From the NCBI GenBank assembly GCA_020081605.1, contig JAHREC010000008.1, positions 1-13,839 on the forward strand: a stretch of 13,839 nt of DNA. Direction: 5' to 3'. How positions within the stretch are numbered: the first letter of the stretch is position 1; each line of letters starts with the position of its first letter. A program made the translations under genes and the position numbers. The notes beneath the pieces were generated by a model. It searched no databases and was not told the DNA's origin. It saw only the letters and a program-made list of their open reading frames with translations. The stretch is from Albifimbria verrucaria. Its lineage: Eukaryota; Ascomycota; Sordariomycetes; Hypocreales; Stachybotryaceae. Below are positions 1 through 10,031 of the stretch, piece by piece.

Positions 1-1110
<1,110 letters not shown>

Positions 1111-1862
1111 AGCAACTACAGTGCTCAACAGTGTTACGGTTCTTGACTGTTAATGGACTTGGGACCAGACAGTAATGGTTGGTGGACGATAGCAGAGCAG
1201 AGCGCAAGGGACAATTCGATGTGTTGGTACTAAAAATCGTGAAATGTCATCAGCCCCAACACCCCTTTGCCTTTTTTCCTTCACTACTAGCAAACAGAAC
1301 CGGTAGAGGTAAAAAGGACGTACCGTAGCTTATTGCAGCGACCAAGTTGGGCCAATTTGGTCAGCCTAGAACCATATCATTGGAGGATCGGGCTAGGGTG
1401 GAACGCCGATCGACAAGGGCGATCGTAGGCAGGCTGTGTCGATAATCGTGCGAAGCCGCTTATGGAAACAAAGTGATGTGCATCGGAAACAGACAAGTCA
1501 GAATGAAGTTATGGGAACAGAGCCTTGTCGGTTGAGGTGCAAGAAGGGGTAGCAAGAGGAAGAGAGGTAGAGGGTGGAGGACAAGAGATAAAATACTGGG
1601 GGTTGAGCCAAACCAGCGGGTGCTATTTGCGTCCTGCCCGTACATCCATCCCCACCCACCCACGCATACCCTCCTGTCTCACGCCCCGAAAGACACCTAC
1701 TTTGTGGGAAGAAGCAAAGGGTGGTAGTGAGGGGATGGGCCTTGGGAAGGAAAAAGCAAAACTCACCGCCATCCAGCCGAGCACACAGCTGACATATGAA
1801 AAGGACAGGACCCGAATCATGCCCAATATGAGGTCATTTATGCACCGTATCCCGAGTACGTC

Positions 1863-1998
1863 CTCTGTTTCTTTTTGTGTCTGCTTTTGACATCATTTTC
1901 TTTCTTCCTGATGCCACCACCTACCAGCCGCACCGTGTGCATCCTGTCCATCGTCTTTTCTTTTTCCTTTTGCCATTATTGACATATTGCTTTTCTTA
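1863..1998 (+). promoter_or_regulatory. Pyrimidine-rich tract, possible fungal promoter element
   Basis: The plus strand is strongly C/T-biased, with runs such as CATTTTCTTTCTTCC and CGTCTTTTCTTTTTCCTTTTG. CT-rich stretches just upstream of transcription starts are common in filamentous fungi. No good plus-strand coding region follows, so it may serve an unseen or non-coding transcript, or be plain low complexity. Confidence 0.25.
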
Positions 1999-3256
1999 AC
2001 ACTAAGAATCAGCAGACCGAATTTGTTGCCTTATCTACAAGTGTCGACGTAGGATTGAGCATGGTACGTGGTGTGTTGTCTGGCTCACCCCAACACCTAC
2101 TCTATCCGGCAGAGCAAAGTGAGGGCTTTACTCAATCAGTAGATCATTTGGATAATATTAGACATGTTTCTGTTCGTTATTAGATGTCTTCAGATAAGAT
2201 CTCATGGGTTGCAGCTTCATACCATGACATGATGGCAGTTGAAAGTCAGGAAGAGCTAAAGAAATAAGCTAAAGACAAAGCAACCCCGCTACGCCTTAGT
2301 CATCGACCTTGTGGAGTTATTGAGCTAACCATATTTGGGTTTGCAAGCTTTGGGTGTATGTCTAATAAGTGTGCCACCACCATTGGGACACGGCTGCATA
2401 ATCCTTGCCTAGTTTTCCTCTGGCGTGGAGCGAACCATCGACCTTCCAAGACCGAAGTGATTACGTCATCCTTCCTTCTACGCTCCGTTTGGCAGAGGTC
2501 CACCGGCGTAAGCTCGCCTAGGTTTGTTTTGGAGCTCTCAATCTTCTGGTGCTCATTGCAGCCAATACATCACCTCCTCCAGTGCCAATACGTGACCTAA
2601 TACCAACTGTAGAAGCTGTCGGTTGCCCCTGCCCTTGAATTGAATAAGTATATCCGTTCCGGTTGCCTAACCAGTTGTAGTTCGGTACTTCGCAGCGACT
2701 TAACTTACAAGCACTACCGTAAAGAGAGCTGACGAATTCCAACAGGAGCCGGCATTTTCATGGGGTTATTGGAACTCGCTGCTGGGCAGATTGGTTATGT
2801 TGCATCACTGGTGGTAAGGCTGCGACCATTGGGCCTGTTGTTATGTGTGGGGGATCCTTATCGAGGCTGGCTTCATGCATGCTCAGCACCCAAACACCCT
2901 GTCACAACTACGAAATCGAATAAGAGGACGTTGTGGATTGGGTTAGGGTCTTTCGATTCGGTGACGACAAAGCATGTGTAGACTGTGCCATGGACCGAAG
3001 CGGTCTATAAGCCAAAACCAGAAATAATTCGTTTATGGACGTGTGCCAAAGGGCCCCATAGGTTTCTGTAAATTTCACCTGCAGCAGAATTGCGGGACAC
3101 AGAAGGCGGGTGATGAGGACCTTGACTTGCTACTCTAGTTACATGCTGAGCATGTTTACGATTCTTTCAAGTCTGTTGTATTGAACCCGGTTGCCACTCA
3201 GCCTTCTGATGCCCTTGGGTTTCGGGAACGGTGACCTTGGTCATCGAACTTAATTA

Positions 3257-3298
3257 CATTCTCACAACCATTCTCACAACCATTCTCACAATGTGAGG
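3257..3298. repeat. Three 12-bp direct repeats ending in a short palindrome
   Basis: CATTCTCACAAC occurs at 3257 and 3269, with an eleven-base third copy at 3281. The last copy runs into CTCACAATGTGAG, in which CTCACA and TGTGAG are inverted around one base. Too small to assign a role; it could be a binding-site cluster or a chance slippage product. Confidence 0.8.
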
Positions 3299-3780
3299 TT
3301 GATTTGCCTTACTTCAACAATGCCATTGTGATAAAGCATTCAGAGAAAAGTAATCCGCTAAGCCTTCCTTTCACTTTTTAGAACCATGCATGAACATCTC
3401 GGTCGCAAGGCTCGATTACACATGCGGTAACAGGCTGCAGCTCTGCCGGCCACATTATGCAATATTCGCCAGGCAGAAACTTTGCCACACCGCAAATTGC
3501 ATCGCCTGCTTTCTGATGTGCCCTCTGCCTTCTCTTGCTGACATCCCAACAACAGACCACGAAGTCTAGCGGCACTACATATGCGTCTCGAAATAGGATC
3601 AACTTCAAGCGGTCTCTAACGCATGGTCGGGCGCCCGCTTCCTCAATGATGGGCCACGTTACTTCAGTCTAAATTGGGCGAATGGAGAGGCGGTGATGTC
3701 AGACTGCTGGACATTTTCCGCTTCTAAACTAACCTTAGATGCTATTTCTTCCGACCCGCGACGGCCTGGATACAAAGTAC

Positions 3781-3930
3781 GTACCTCTTCCCTCCTGTCT
3801 CTCCTTGTCCATATCTCTCAGGACTCTTGACACATAGTTCAAATCTCCGATCTCCTGCTTCTTTAGGCTATCTGTCGCTTCTTGGTTGGGCTTTCTTCCA
3901 GTTCTCTACTCCCGCTACTCGACGCCCTCG
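3781..3930 (+). promoter_or_regulatory. Pyrimidine-rich tract upstream of the ORF at 4041
   Basis: The tract is C/T-rich (CCTCTTCCCTCCTGTCTCTCC, then CTTCTTGG, TTCTTCCAGTTCTCTACTCCC) and begins after GTACGTACC, which would be a good splice donor; TCTCAG follows 45 nt after it. It fits either a fungal core-promoter CT box or a 5'-leader intron for the short plus-strand ORF starting at 4041. Neither can be shown from sequence alone. Confidence 0.25.
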
Positions 3931-4040
3931 TCGTTAACGGCCTTTTCAATTTAATGAAAGACGTCAGTTTAGAATAGGGGCACGTCACTCCAACTTCTCC
4001 GTAAGTTTTTCTGCCCCGATAACTCATATGTTAGAGTAGA

Positions 4041-4322
4041 ATGCTTAAGTGTATGTATCAAGGACATGATTTGAGCACACTTGCTCCCACCCAGTACGAC
4101 GCTGCGCAGTCTATGTTTGACACTGGAAAGGAAGAAGTAGCCGTCCGCCTGTCGGGAGGAGCCTCAGTTGATCGACGGAAACAGGATATCGTTCTGCCAC
4201 GAGCCTTGCTCGAAAACCCATCAACGTTACTTCTGAGCGCCATTGTGGGCTTCTTTATGCCATTTGGGTGTTATAAAGAGGCCGGCTTCGTTGTCATCGC
4301 GGTTGTTCCAAGCCCGCTGTGA
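4041..4322 (+). CDS. 93-aa ORF with a scrap resembling an ABC-transporter ATPase
   Basis: The ORF is ATG-initiated, 93 residues. Around residues 27-65 it reads FDTGKEEVAVRLSGG, a short spacer, then RALLENPSTLLLSA. In ABC ATPases of the ABCB type the signature LSGG is followed by an arginine/alanine-leucine-rich helix and a Walker B strand (xxNPxxLLLDEA). The order and spacing are similar here, but the glutamine after LSGG and the Walker B Asp-Glu are missing and no Walker A is visible upstream. It therefore cannot be a working ATPase. It is either an eroded fragment of a nucleotide-binding domain or a chance likeness. The frame closes in a hydrophobic C-terminus (VVIAVVPSPL) with no further ABC motifs. 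Confidence 0.25.
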   Translation: MLKCMYQGHDLSTLAPTQYDAAQSMFDTGKEEVAVRLSGGASVDRRKQDIVLPRALLENPSTLLLSAIVGFFMPFGCYKEAGFVVIAVVPSPL

Positions 4323-5007
4323 CGTTAAGCCCGACGGAAACACCAGGCGGCTTCCAGGAGCTCGCCTAGGAGGAGATAACCTTTGCCTTGCAAAACTTTC
4401 AATCACCCTGCCCTCTCAAACAATGAACACGCCTCGAATCCTCGACCCTCGCAGACGCACCCGAGGAAGGAATGTGTAGTTGCAGATCAATTGTTGTCCA
4501 CTCAAGCATGCTCGTATTGCTCACTTGCGAAATTAACCAACTCGTCTGAGGGGCTACAGGCCGCGACGAAGACCAAAATATAGCTTCTGACCAAACAACA
4601 AGCGCTACACGACTTGCATGCTACGTCAACAGAATGACTATTATGGAGGGGATCAGCCAATTTCGTCTCTTGTGGGAGCTTCTACACCGCGCTGTTACCG
4701 TTGGAACTGCCCGCTGTATCGGTTTGTCTACTGAGGATAGATCGCTATAGTAAGCCGATCTAACTGCCTTCTGATAAGCTTCACGTCCTGATATTACATC
4801 AAACACTTAATCACTCTACGTTTCAATTACGTGCATCTTCACAACATTCCAAAGAGTCTCGAGAGCTTCACAGTTGATTCCACCATGGTTGAATTGGCCA
4901 GGTCCTCTTTGTGGATGAGATCCATCTAGAATGTTATCACAAGCAATCGCTTTTGGTAAGTGATCTCAGTCACACGCACATTCACGTATAATACAAAACA
5001 GAAACTT
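4323..5007. other. Intergenic stretch, nothing recognised
   Basis: Only short overlapping frames are open on both strands, without motifs or convincing start context. I see no RNA gene, repeat or splice-supported exon. Confidence 0.5.
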
Positions 5008-5370
5008 ATGGGGTCTTTAACTGGGCCTGATGCCTCACTGCCTGCGCTGGGCCTGTCGGCAGTTCGGAAAGAAGCTGTTGAGCTATCACCGAACCAGAGA
5101 TGCCGCTCACAGTTCCTCAAAATCTTAGCATACCTCATCTATTACGGAGCCGATAGAGACATCTTGAAGCCCGGGCCCGAGCCAGACACATCCACTACTA
5201 CTTTACCTTTCCCTATTCGTGCGACTCATGAATCTGCACCTGCGCCGCCCCTAACCAGGATGTCTTCCATGTTTTCTGAGCAACTTGGGTCAACCAGCGA
5301 GACTCGGATGCTTGTTCCCCGTCGATTCAAGCACGTCACGGATATCGGGTCATCAGAAGAGCGAGCCTAA
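5008..5370 (+). CDS. Unrecognised 120-aa ORF
   Basis: The frame starts at ATG 5008 (context ACTTATGG) and encodes MGSLTGPDASLPALGLSAVR, a mid-section QFLKILAYLIYYGADRD, a proline/acidic piece ILKPGPEPDTSTTT, and a charged end ITDIGSSEERA-like with stop at 5368-5370. The frame is also open upstream of the ATG to about 4960. The amino-acid composition is protein-like, but no domain is recognised. The Pro-Gly-Pro-Glu-Pro-Asp motif recurs in altered form downstream at about 5417 and 5592 in other frames. This ORF may therefore be the best-preserved piece of a larger eroded, repeat-containing gene. It could equally be the first exon of a gene spliced into the region beyond. Confidence 0.3.
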   Translation: MGSLTGPDASLPALGLSAVRKEAVELSPNQRCRSQFLKILAYLIYYGADRDILKPGPEPDTSTTTLPFPIRATHESAPAPPLTRMSSMFSEQLGSTSETRMLVPRRFKHVTDIGSSEERA

Positions 5371-6037
5371 GGCGGTGCTGCCGCCAACGTGCCACTCTCG
5401 ACAATTGTTGCCAAATATGTTCACCCCTTGCCTGAACCTGATTCGGTGGCCTGAAATTGGGCTTGGCCTCCATCGCAGCTAGATCAATCCCAGATCTCAC
5501 TACCATGGCGACAAAGATTGTCGAATCAACTTCTCAACTAGCTCTAGGGTAAGCCCCATGATACAACTTCGGTTTCCACATCTACCTCAGCAGATGCTTC
5601 AAACCGTTTGCCGAACCGGAACCCAATATACCGTCGTTAGAAATCTCCACCAGCGTCGCTGAGGTCATTGATCCTGTCGCTGTCCCATAGCCTAGACAGT
5701 TGACCTCATCGGCCATTGCGGCATAGATTGTGGAATTAGAAAACTCCAAGCCAGGACCATAGCGCCGGCAGAGCTTTGCCCCGAATTTTTCAAGACGCTT
5801 CTAGTTTGGCCCAAAGCCTTTGGGATGAGGCCTCATTTTCTCGGAGACACCGTGCCTCATCTGCTAATCTTGATGCTCTCAACATTACCGGTACTAACCT
5901 CAATGAGGATTAATGTTCGGCCCGAGCCTCCTTGGCTGCTTATGTCATTAGTGCTAGCTTGTGCTTGAGTGGGAGGACCAGCTTCTCACTTGCAACGAAG
6001 GCGAAAATCATCCGATATTTGCGAGAACCGGCGCAAT
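5371..6037 (+). pseudogene. Zone of short coding-like pieces with recurring motifs, probably eroded
   Basis: Pieces read on the plus strand in different frames resemble each other. One set is LSTIVAKYVHPLPEPD (about 5398-5445), MATKIVESTSQLAL (5504-5545) and the same Ile-Val-Glu pattern after a stop near 5727. The other is FKPFAEPEPN (about 5591) next to the PGPEPD of the preceding ORF. Later come DASSLAQSLWDEASFSRRHR (about 5790) and LATKAKIIRYLREPAQYAAE (about 5990). Stops and frame changes separate them, and only one good donor (GTAAGC at 5549) is visible. This fits a decayed gene built of repeats, or a gene with many small introns that I could not resolve. Confidence 0.25.
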
Positions 6038-8277
6038 ATGCAGCTGAACTGGCAGCCTCCAAAGCGCCAGGGTCATGACACTAGGAAAAAGTTGCACGCG
6101 GAAGAAGAGACTGATCTCGCTAAGTATGTTCAAGGGATTGAGCGAGCTGGTTTTGCCATTCTGCACGAAGATTTCGAGTCTGCCGTGCATGCGTTACAAA
6201 AACGCTCCAACAATCCAGCCACTAGTAAAACCTCCTATGCCTGGGAATATCATTTCCGCAAAAATACAATGTTAAGTTACCAGTGCTCGAGCCTAATCCA
6301 AAAGACGTAGCCAGGCGTCTGAAAGACATGATTGAAACGTGGAGACTCCACAAATCAGAGTTCTGGAAAGCAGAGAAACTTGCCCTTGTGTACGACCATG
6401 ATCTGAACGGGGCCGTGACCATTGAGATGGCACAAGATAAGGGGTCTGGGACACCTGACTCAACGATTCACGATTTAACCTTCATCAGTGCAGACAGCGC
6501 TGCTAAGGCTGGAGCCTCTTATGTTACTTCTCAAATCTGGCCAACAGAGGTTCTTACTAGGAAAGGGGACAAGATACATTTCAAACGTCAACTCCACAAA
6601 GATTCTTTATTGGATTGGGCTATGCATTTTAACGAAGACTCTTGGGAAAAGTCGGCCAGGGCCAGAAGCACGGGGAAGACGTTGGAGCAGTGGTTTGGTT
6701 GTACCGCTACCGACACAAGTCGCATATTACCCAAATCATCAGCTAACAGACACGAAACATCACGCATTTATCGACTTTTGGTTATTCAAGACGAATTAAC
6801 ATCCTTTGGCGTTGTGCACTATTTGGAGAAATTTGATATCAAGATCGCCTACTATCCAGGTTGGTTCAAGGATCTTCCGCCGCCCATCACGCTGATTAAA
6901 GGCCGGCGGCATCTATTCACGGAGAAAGGTAGTCAAGACAAGCGACTCTCTTTAGAGACGTCTCCTGTCCCTTTACGCTACGGTTTGTTGAAGAAGCTCC
7001 AATGGGCACTTTGCGAACGCATTGCCGAGCAGGATACCCAAACTGATTTTTTAAACGGCGCATCAGGCCAGCTGGGGCCTGGTAATTTTGGCAAATCTTG
7101 GGAATTTGTTCCCGATATCCCATATACCTTCCAAATTGGTCACATATACGACGCTGTCCGGAATACCTTCAAGGACACCATGGCAGACCAAGGGCGACAG
7201 GGAGAAGGCCAGCCAATAAATATTCCAGAGACTTACAATGAGCTTGTGCAACGTGAAGCGTTTTCACGTAGGCAGGCTGTATTTCAAGCTATGTTCAAAG
7301 AAGTGCAAGATTTTGCAAAACAGCTCACCAGGGAAAAGTTCACTGGTGACCTGGATCGAGAAGTTGTCTGGGATGCCTTGACCGGCATCGAAGCACACAT
7401 CGAGGAGGCTCTAAAGACGCGACATTGCATATATTATGATTCGAATTTTTGCTTGAATCCTTCAGGAAGTTGGCAAGAGGACGAGCTTGGTTCCATGCTG
7501 AAGCGGTTTACGGCCCCGCGACTTAAAGGCATCAGTGTACCGAGGGACGCACAAGATTTGCGTAGGCAATCTGTGTTTCGGGCTATGTCCAGCGCAGTGC
7601 GAGATTTTGCAAGACAGCTCATCACGGAACAGTTCACTGATGACCTGGATCGAGAGTTTGTCTGGGATGCCTTGACCGGCATCGAAGCACACATCGAGGA
7701 GGCTCTAAAGACGCGAGATTGCACAGAATATGGTTCGAATTTTGGCGCGAATTCTTCAGAATATTCGCAACTGGACGAGCTGGGTTCCATACTGGAGCGG
7801 TATATGGCCCCGCGACCTAAAAAATTCTTCCACCACAAACGCATCAGTATATCAAGGGAAGCACAAAGGGATGCGCTGCTTTGTGGCCATTTCATTTTCA
7901 AAGACTCTGATCGTAAAATGGTCCATAAAGGACTGCACAGACTACCATGGACTTCACGCGCCAGAACTAGCTTGAAAAGCTTGACTAATGAATTAGTGGA
8001 AATGGGTGAGTTCCCGTCAAATTATTACGATATCCGCAGAGAGGTATTCGAGATGAGCCCTGGCGATCCACTGGTGGTCAAGGAAGGGCTACTCGTTATT
8101 TTGGTGCCGACAATAGAGGTACAATGTGTGGTCACATTGAGCAGTCCGGACTTGGTGACACAGGTGGATTGGCCAGATCGCAGAGCTGCTGAAGTATTGA
8201 TGCTTGATCAGGAGATTTGCTTGACAACCACCAGAACAATCCAATTTTTGGCAATACTGTGTTATATTGACAACTGA
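6038..8277 (+). CDS. Large unrecognised protein with internal 98-aa duplication and possible transposase-type HTH exon
   Basis: The main frame (6284-8277) is open for 664 codons, by far the longest in the window, but its first codon is GTG and its first ATG is at 6328 (649-aa product). A better start may come from splicing. An upstream ATG frame from 6038 joins in phase 1 across a 59-nt intron, GTAAAA (6225) to TTACCAG (6283), giving about 726 aa. The upstream exon reads KKLHAEEETDLAKYVQGIER followed by AGFAILHEDFESAVHALQKR. This L..EE..L..Y+...ER.GF..........A..L..R pattern is that of the second helical half of CENP-B/Tc5-type HTH domains in pogo/Fot1 transposases. If 6225-6283 is not an intron, that frame adds YAWEYHF, also HTH-like, then stops at 6310. 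No DDE catalytic core is seen in the long ORF. Residues about 329-530 are two tandem copies of a helical 98-aa unit (VWDALTGIEAHIEEALKTR). The C-terminal 130 residues are of mixed character. Function unknown. Its stop faces that of the gene ending at 8396. Confidence 0.6.
7267..7869 (+). repeat. Intragenic tandem duplication, unit 294 bp (98 codons)
   Basis: Copy 1 begins at 7267 and copy 2 at 7561, both with CGTAGGCA. Both read RRQ.VF.AM...V.DFA.QL......F..DLDRE.VWDALTGIEAHIEEALKTR, then a Cys, a Tyr-rich piece, DELGS.L.R..APR.K and I.....AQ. About 59 nt are identical between copies (7364-7422 and 7658-7716), while other parts of the unit differ clearly. Copy 2 has about seven extra residues (FFHHKR region) near its end. 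The unit length is a multiple of three, so the frame is kept. The mix of identical and diverged blocks suggests gene conversion or local constraint after an older duplication. Confidence 0.95.
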
Positions 8278-8395
8278 TGCACTATTTCTTTCCCCATTTG
8301 GTCGTCTCTCCTCTCATAACCTCGTCGAAAGGGGTACCGGAACCTGTAGCAGTTCAGATATATATGATAGAAGGTATCAATAGTAGCATTACCTC
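8278..8395. other. Short spacer between convergent genes
   Basis: These 118 bp separate the stop of the long plus-strand ORF from the stop of the minus-strand gene. The 3' untranslated regions of both genes must overlap here or run into each other's coding sequence. No clear polyadenylation signal was identified. Confidence 0.5.
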
Positions 8396-9132
8396 TCATC
8401 TTAATTGTTTCTTTAACTTTGTCTGGATGTGTACCGGAATCTGTGGCAGGTCAGATGTGGTTGTGAGAAATGTTAGGTAGATAGTATTACTGGTAATGTT
8501 TGCCCCTGCTCCTGCGCTTGGCTGGGTGCCACCAGCGGGTTTAGTTGCTTGAGACTGTTCCGCCATGGTAATATAAGTGCAAGGAGGTACAGACGATGGA
8601 GGTGGCGGACACAAAGAGAGTTCCTGCGCAAAGTGAGCTTGGCGACCACCCAGTGAAATGGCTTCAAAATTTGAGAAAGGATAGGGCTGATATCGAACAA
8701 TGACAATACGAAGCTTGGGCTTTTCAATGCAAAAAGTCAATTGGAAATAGCGAGAAAGCAGTAGCTTTATACCTCTACATCACATAACTCCAAGGGGTCG
8801 ACTTCCCCAATGCAGGTAAACATCGGATGCCATGCCGTTTCTTCCAACATCAGGAATAACCGGAAGTGAATCGTCATATCTCTAGTGATGCAAGCTAGTG
8901 CGTGTGGGATCGCAACTTCGACAGGGTCGCAGCTGGTCGCATGTGCCCGGACCAACGTAGGCCAAGTTGATAGTTGTTCTATATCTATAACATGCAGCTC
9001 AGCTAGCAGCCATACAGAAACATATTGGCAACACATGCACAGGGGACATGAAAGTGGTACGCTTCTACCCTCCTCGATTTCTATTTGTTTGTCCTGCAAG
9101 GATTGAGGAACCGGGGAATCAACCATGTTCAT
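8396..9132 (-). CDS. Two-exon unknown protein, 227 aa
   Basis: Exon 1 is 9132-8773 and exon 2 is 8719-8396. The 53-nt intron (8772-8720) runs from GTATAA to GAAAAG, with a TTGAC branch-like motif about 16 nt before the acceptor, and joins the two frames in phase 0. The first ATG (9132) is followed by a second at 9126. The frame stays open upstream of the ATG to a TGA near 9216, so an earlier exon is possible. Exon 1 encodes an acidic start, a cysteine-containing piece (PLSCPLCMCCQYVSVWLLAE) and a mixed helical stretch ending GEVDPLELCDVE. Exon 2 encodes PKLRIVIVRYQPYPFSNFEA, a PPPPSSVPP linker, a low-complexity Gly/Ala/Gln piece (TQPSAGAGAN) and a short basic tail ending KLKKQLR. A CXXCXCC cluster is visible but no known zinc-finger spacing. 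No family recognised. ACCATGG at 8566 could start a 56-aa shorter product in the same frame. Confidence 0.5.
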
Positions 9133-9330
9133 ATGCAACTCTTGCCGTGTGAGTGTATCTTTGAAACCAGGTGGACAATCAGTTTCATATGAGTCAAGAG
9201 GAAGGTCGCGTCAATTTTGATATTGCGATCACTCCCATTTATTGTGTATGAGTTTGGAATCAATGGTTAACCACCTCTTGATATTGGGCTTAAGCCTTGG
9301 TATTCCGTTGATGCTTCTGAGCGTTGCCAT
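9133..9330. other. Upstream region of the minus-strand gene
   Basis: Probable 5' leader and promoter of the 227-aa gene. The frame upstream of its ATG is open to about 9216 and would read DCPPGFKDTLTRQELH, which could belong to an additional exon. No other feature is seen. Confidence 0.35.
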
Positions 9331-9496
9331 CTGGCGACACCTAAGTCTGGCGACGCCTAAGTCTGGCGACGCCTAAGTCTGGCGACGCCTAAGTCTGGCG
9401 ACACCTAAGTCTGGCGACGCCTAAGTCTGGCGACGCCTAAGTCTGGCGACACCTAAGTCTGGCGACGCCTAAGTCTGGCGGAACCTCTGGCGACCA
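9331..9496. repeat. 16-bp minisatellite, nine full copies plus degenerate ends
   Basis: The unit is CTGGCGAC(A/G)CCTAAGT. Full copies start at 9331, 9347, 9363, 9379, 9395, 9411, 9427, 9443 and 9459. A truncated, altered copy (CTGGCGGAACCT) follows at 9475 and a start-only copy (CTGGCGACCA) at 9487. The ninth base alternates in the order A G G G A G G A G. The tract lies about 200 bp upstream of the minus-strand ATG at 9132. A 16-bp unit shifts frame in each copy and contains TAA, so it is unlikely to be coding. The sequence is GC-rich against AT-rich flanks. Confidence 0.97.
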
Positions 9497-10031
9497 TCCA
9501 AGTGCCTGAGGTGGTAATAAATCAAAATAAATTATTTAGAAACATAAATTAAACTGAAGAGTACTACCCATTGTTTCCAAAGTAATGACCTTAACCCTTA
9601 TCTAGGTCTTACAGCTTGGTTGTTGGAAAAATAACATTGTTACTGATTTGTGGTTCAAATTTTTAGCGCGCAATCGTTAGGCAGCGATGGCTGCAGGAGG
9701 GAGCCATATCCCGTAACTTACAATAATGGGTGAAGCTTCACTCTCCTCAGCTCGCACAACAACTTTTCGAATTGGATCATAGATTCTCACAAGTGCCAGT
9801 ATGTACCACCATGTTTGCTATCTGTTGACATCGAAGCCCGAAGTTCTATGCTGAGTGGCTATTTGGACCCTCAAAATGCACCCTGCTCTGTTAGAAACAA
9901 AGAGCGCAAGCAATAAATAACGATTACATAGAACACTTTTGCCTCTAGATCAACATCGGCTTCTCTCTGTGCCACACGAGAACTGGGTTATTATTCTGAA
10001 ACTTACGCTATACACACCATAACCTCCGAAC
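9497..10031. other. AT-rich intergenic region upstream of the small plus-strand gene
   Basis: The first 170 bp are strongly AT-rich (AATAAATCAAAATAAATTAT). No ORF, splice-supported exon or RNA gene was recognised. A GGTTCAAAT at 9653 resembles a tRNA T-arm, but no acceptor stem pairs around it. The interval probably holds the promoter of the gene starting at 10032. Confidence 0.45.

Larger units (their letters stand above)
1111..4040. other. Gene-poor stretch, no convincing coding region
   Basis: All open frames here are short, mostly lack an ATG near their start and show no recognisable motif. The proximal part (1111 to about 1500) is probably the promoter and 5' leader of the minus-strand gene at 1-1110. 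An intron-like pair exists around 2061-2110 (ATG followed at once by GTACGT, acceptor GGCAG), but the following exon stops after nine codons. The pyrimidine-rich tracts and the 12-bp repeat in this interval are listed separately. Confidence 0.6.

Noticed and set aside
1525..1890. 121-codon plus-strand frame
   Set aside because: It starts at a TTG, has irregular composition, no motif, and lies in the presumed upstream region of the minus-strand gene.
2938..2950. TTAGGG telomere-like hexamer
   Set aside because: Single copy only; expected by chance.
3727..3932. Long stop-free plus frame through the pyrimidine-rich tract
   Set aside because: It has no ATG, and its Ser/Pro/Leu-rich translation is what CT-rich non-coding DNA gives.
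7434..7901. 155-codon minus-strand frame
   Set aside because: It lies entirely antisense to the duplicated part of the long plus-strand ORF and repeats with it; a shadow.
9640..9690. tRNA-like T-arm sequence GGTTCAAAT
   Set aside because: No anticodon arm or pairing acceptor stem could be found around it.
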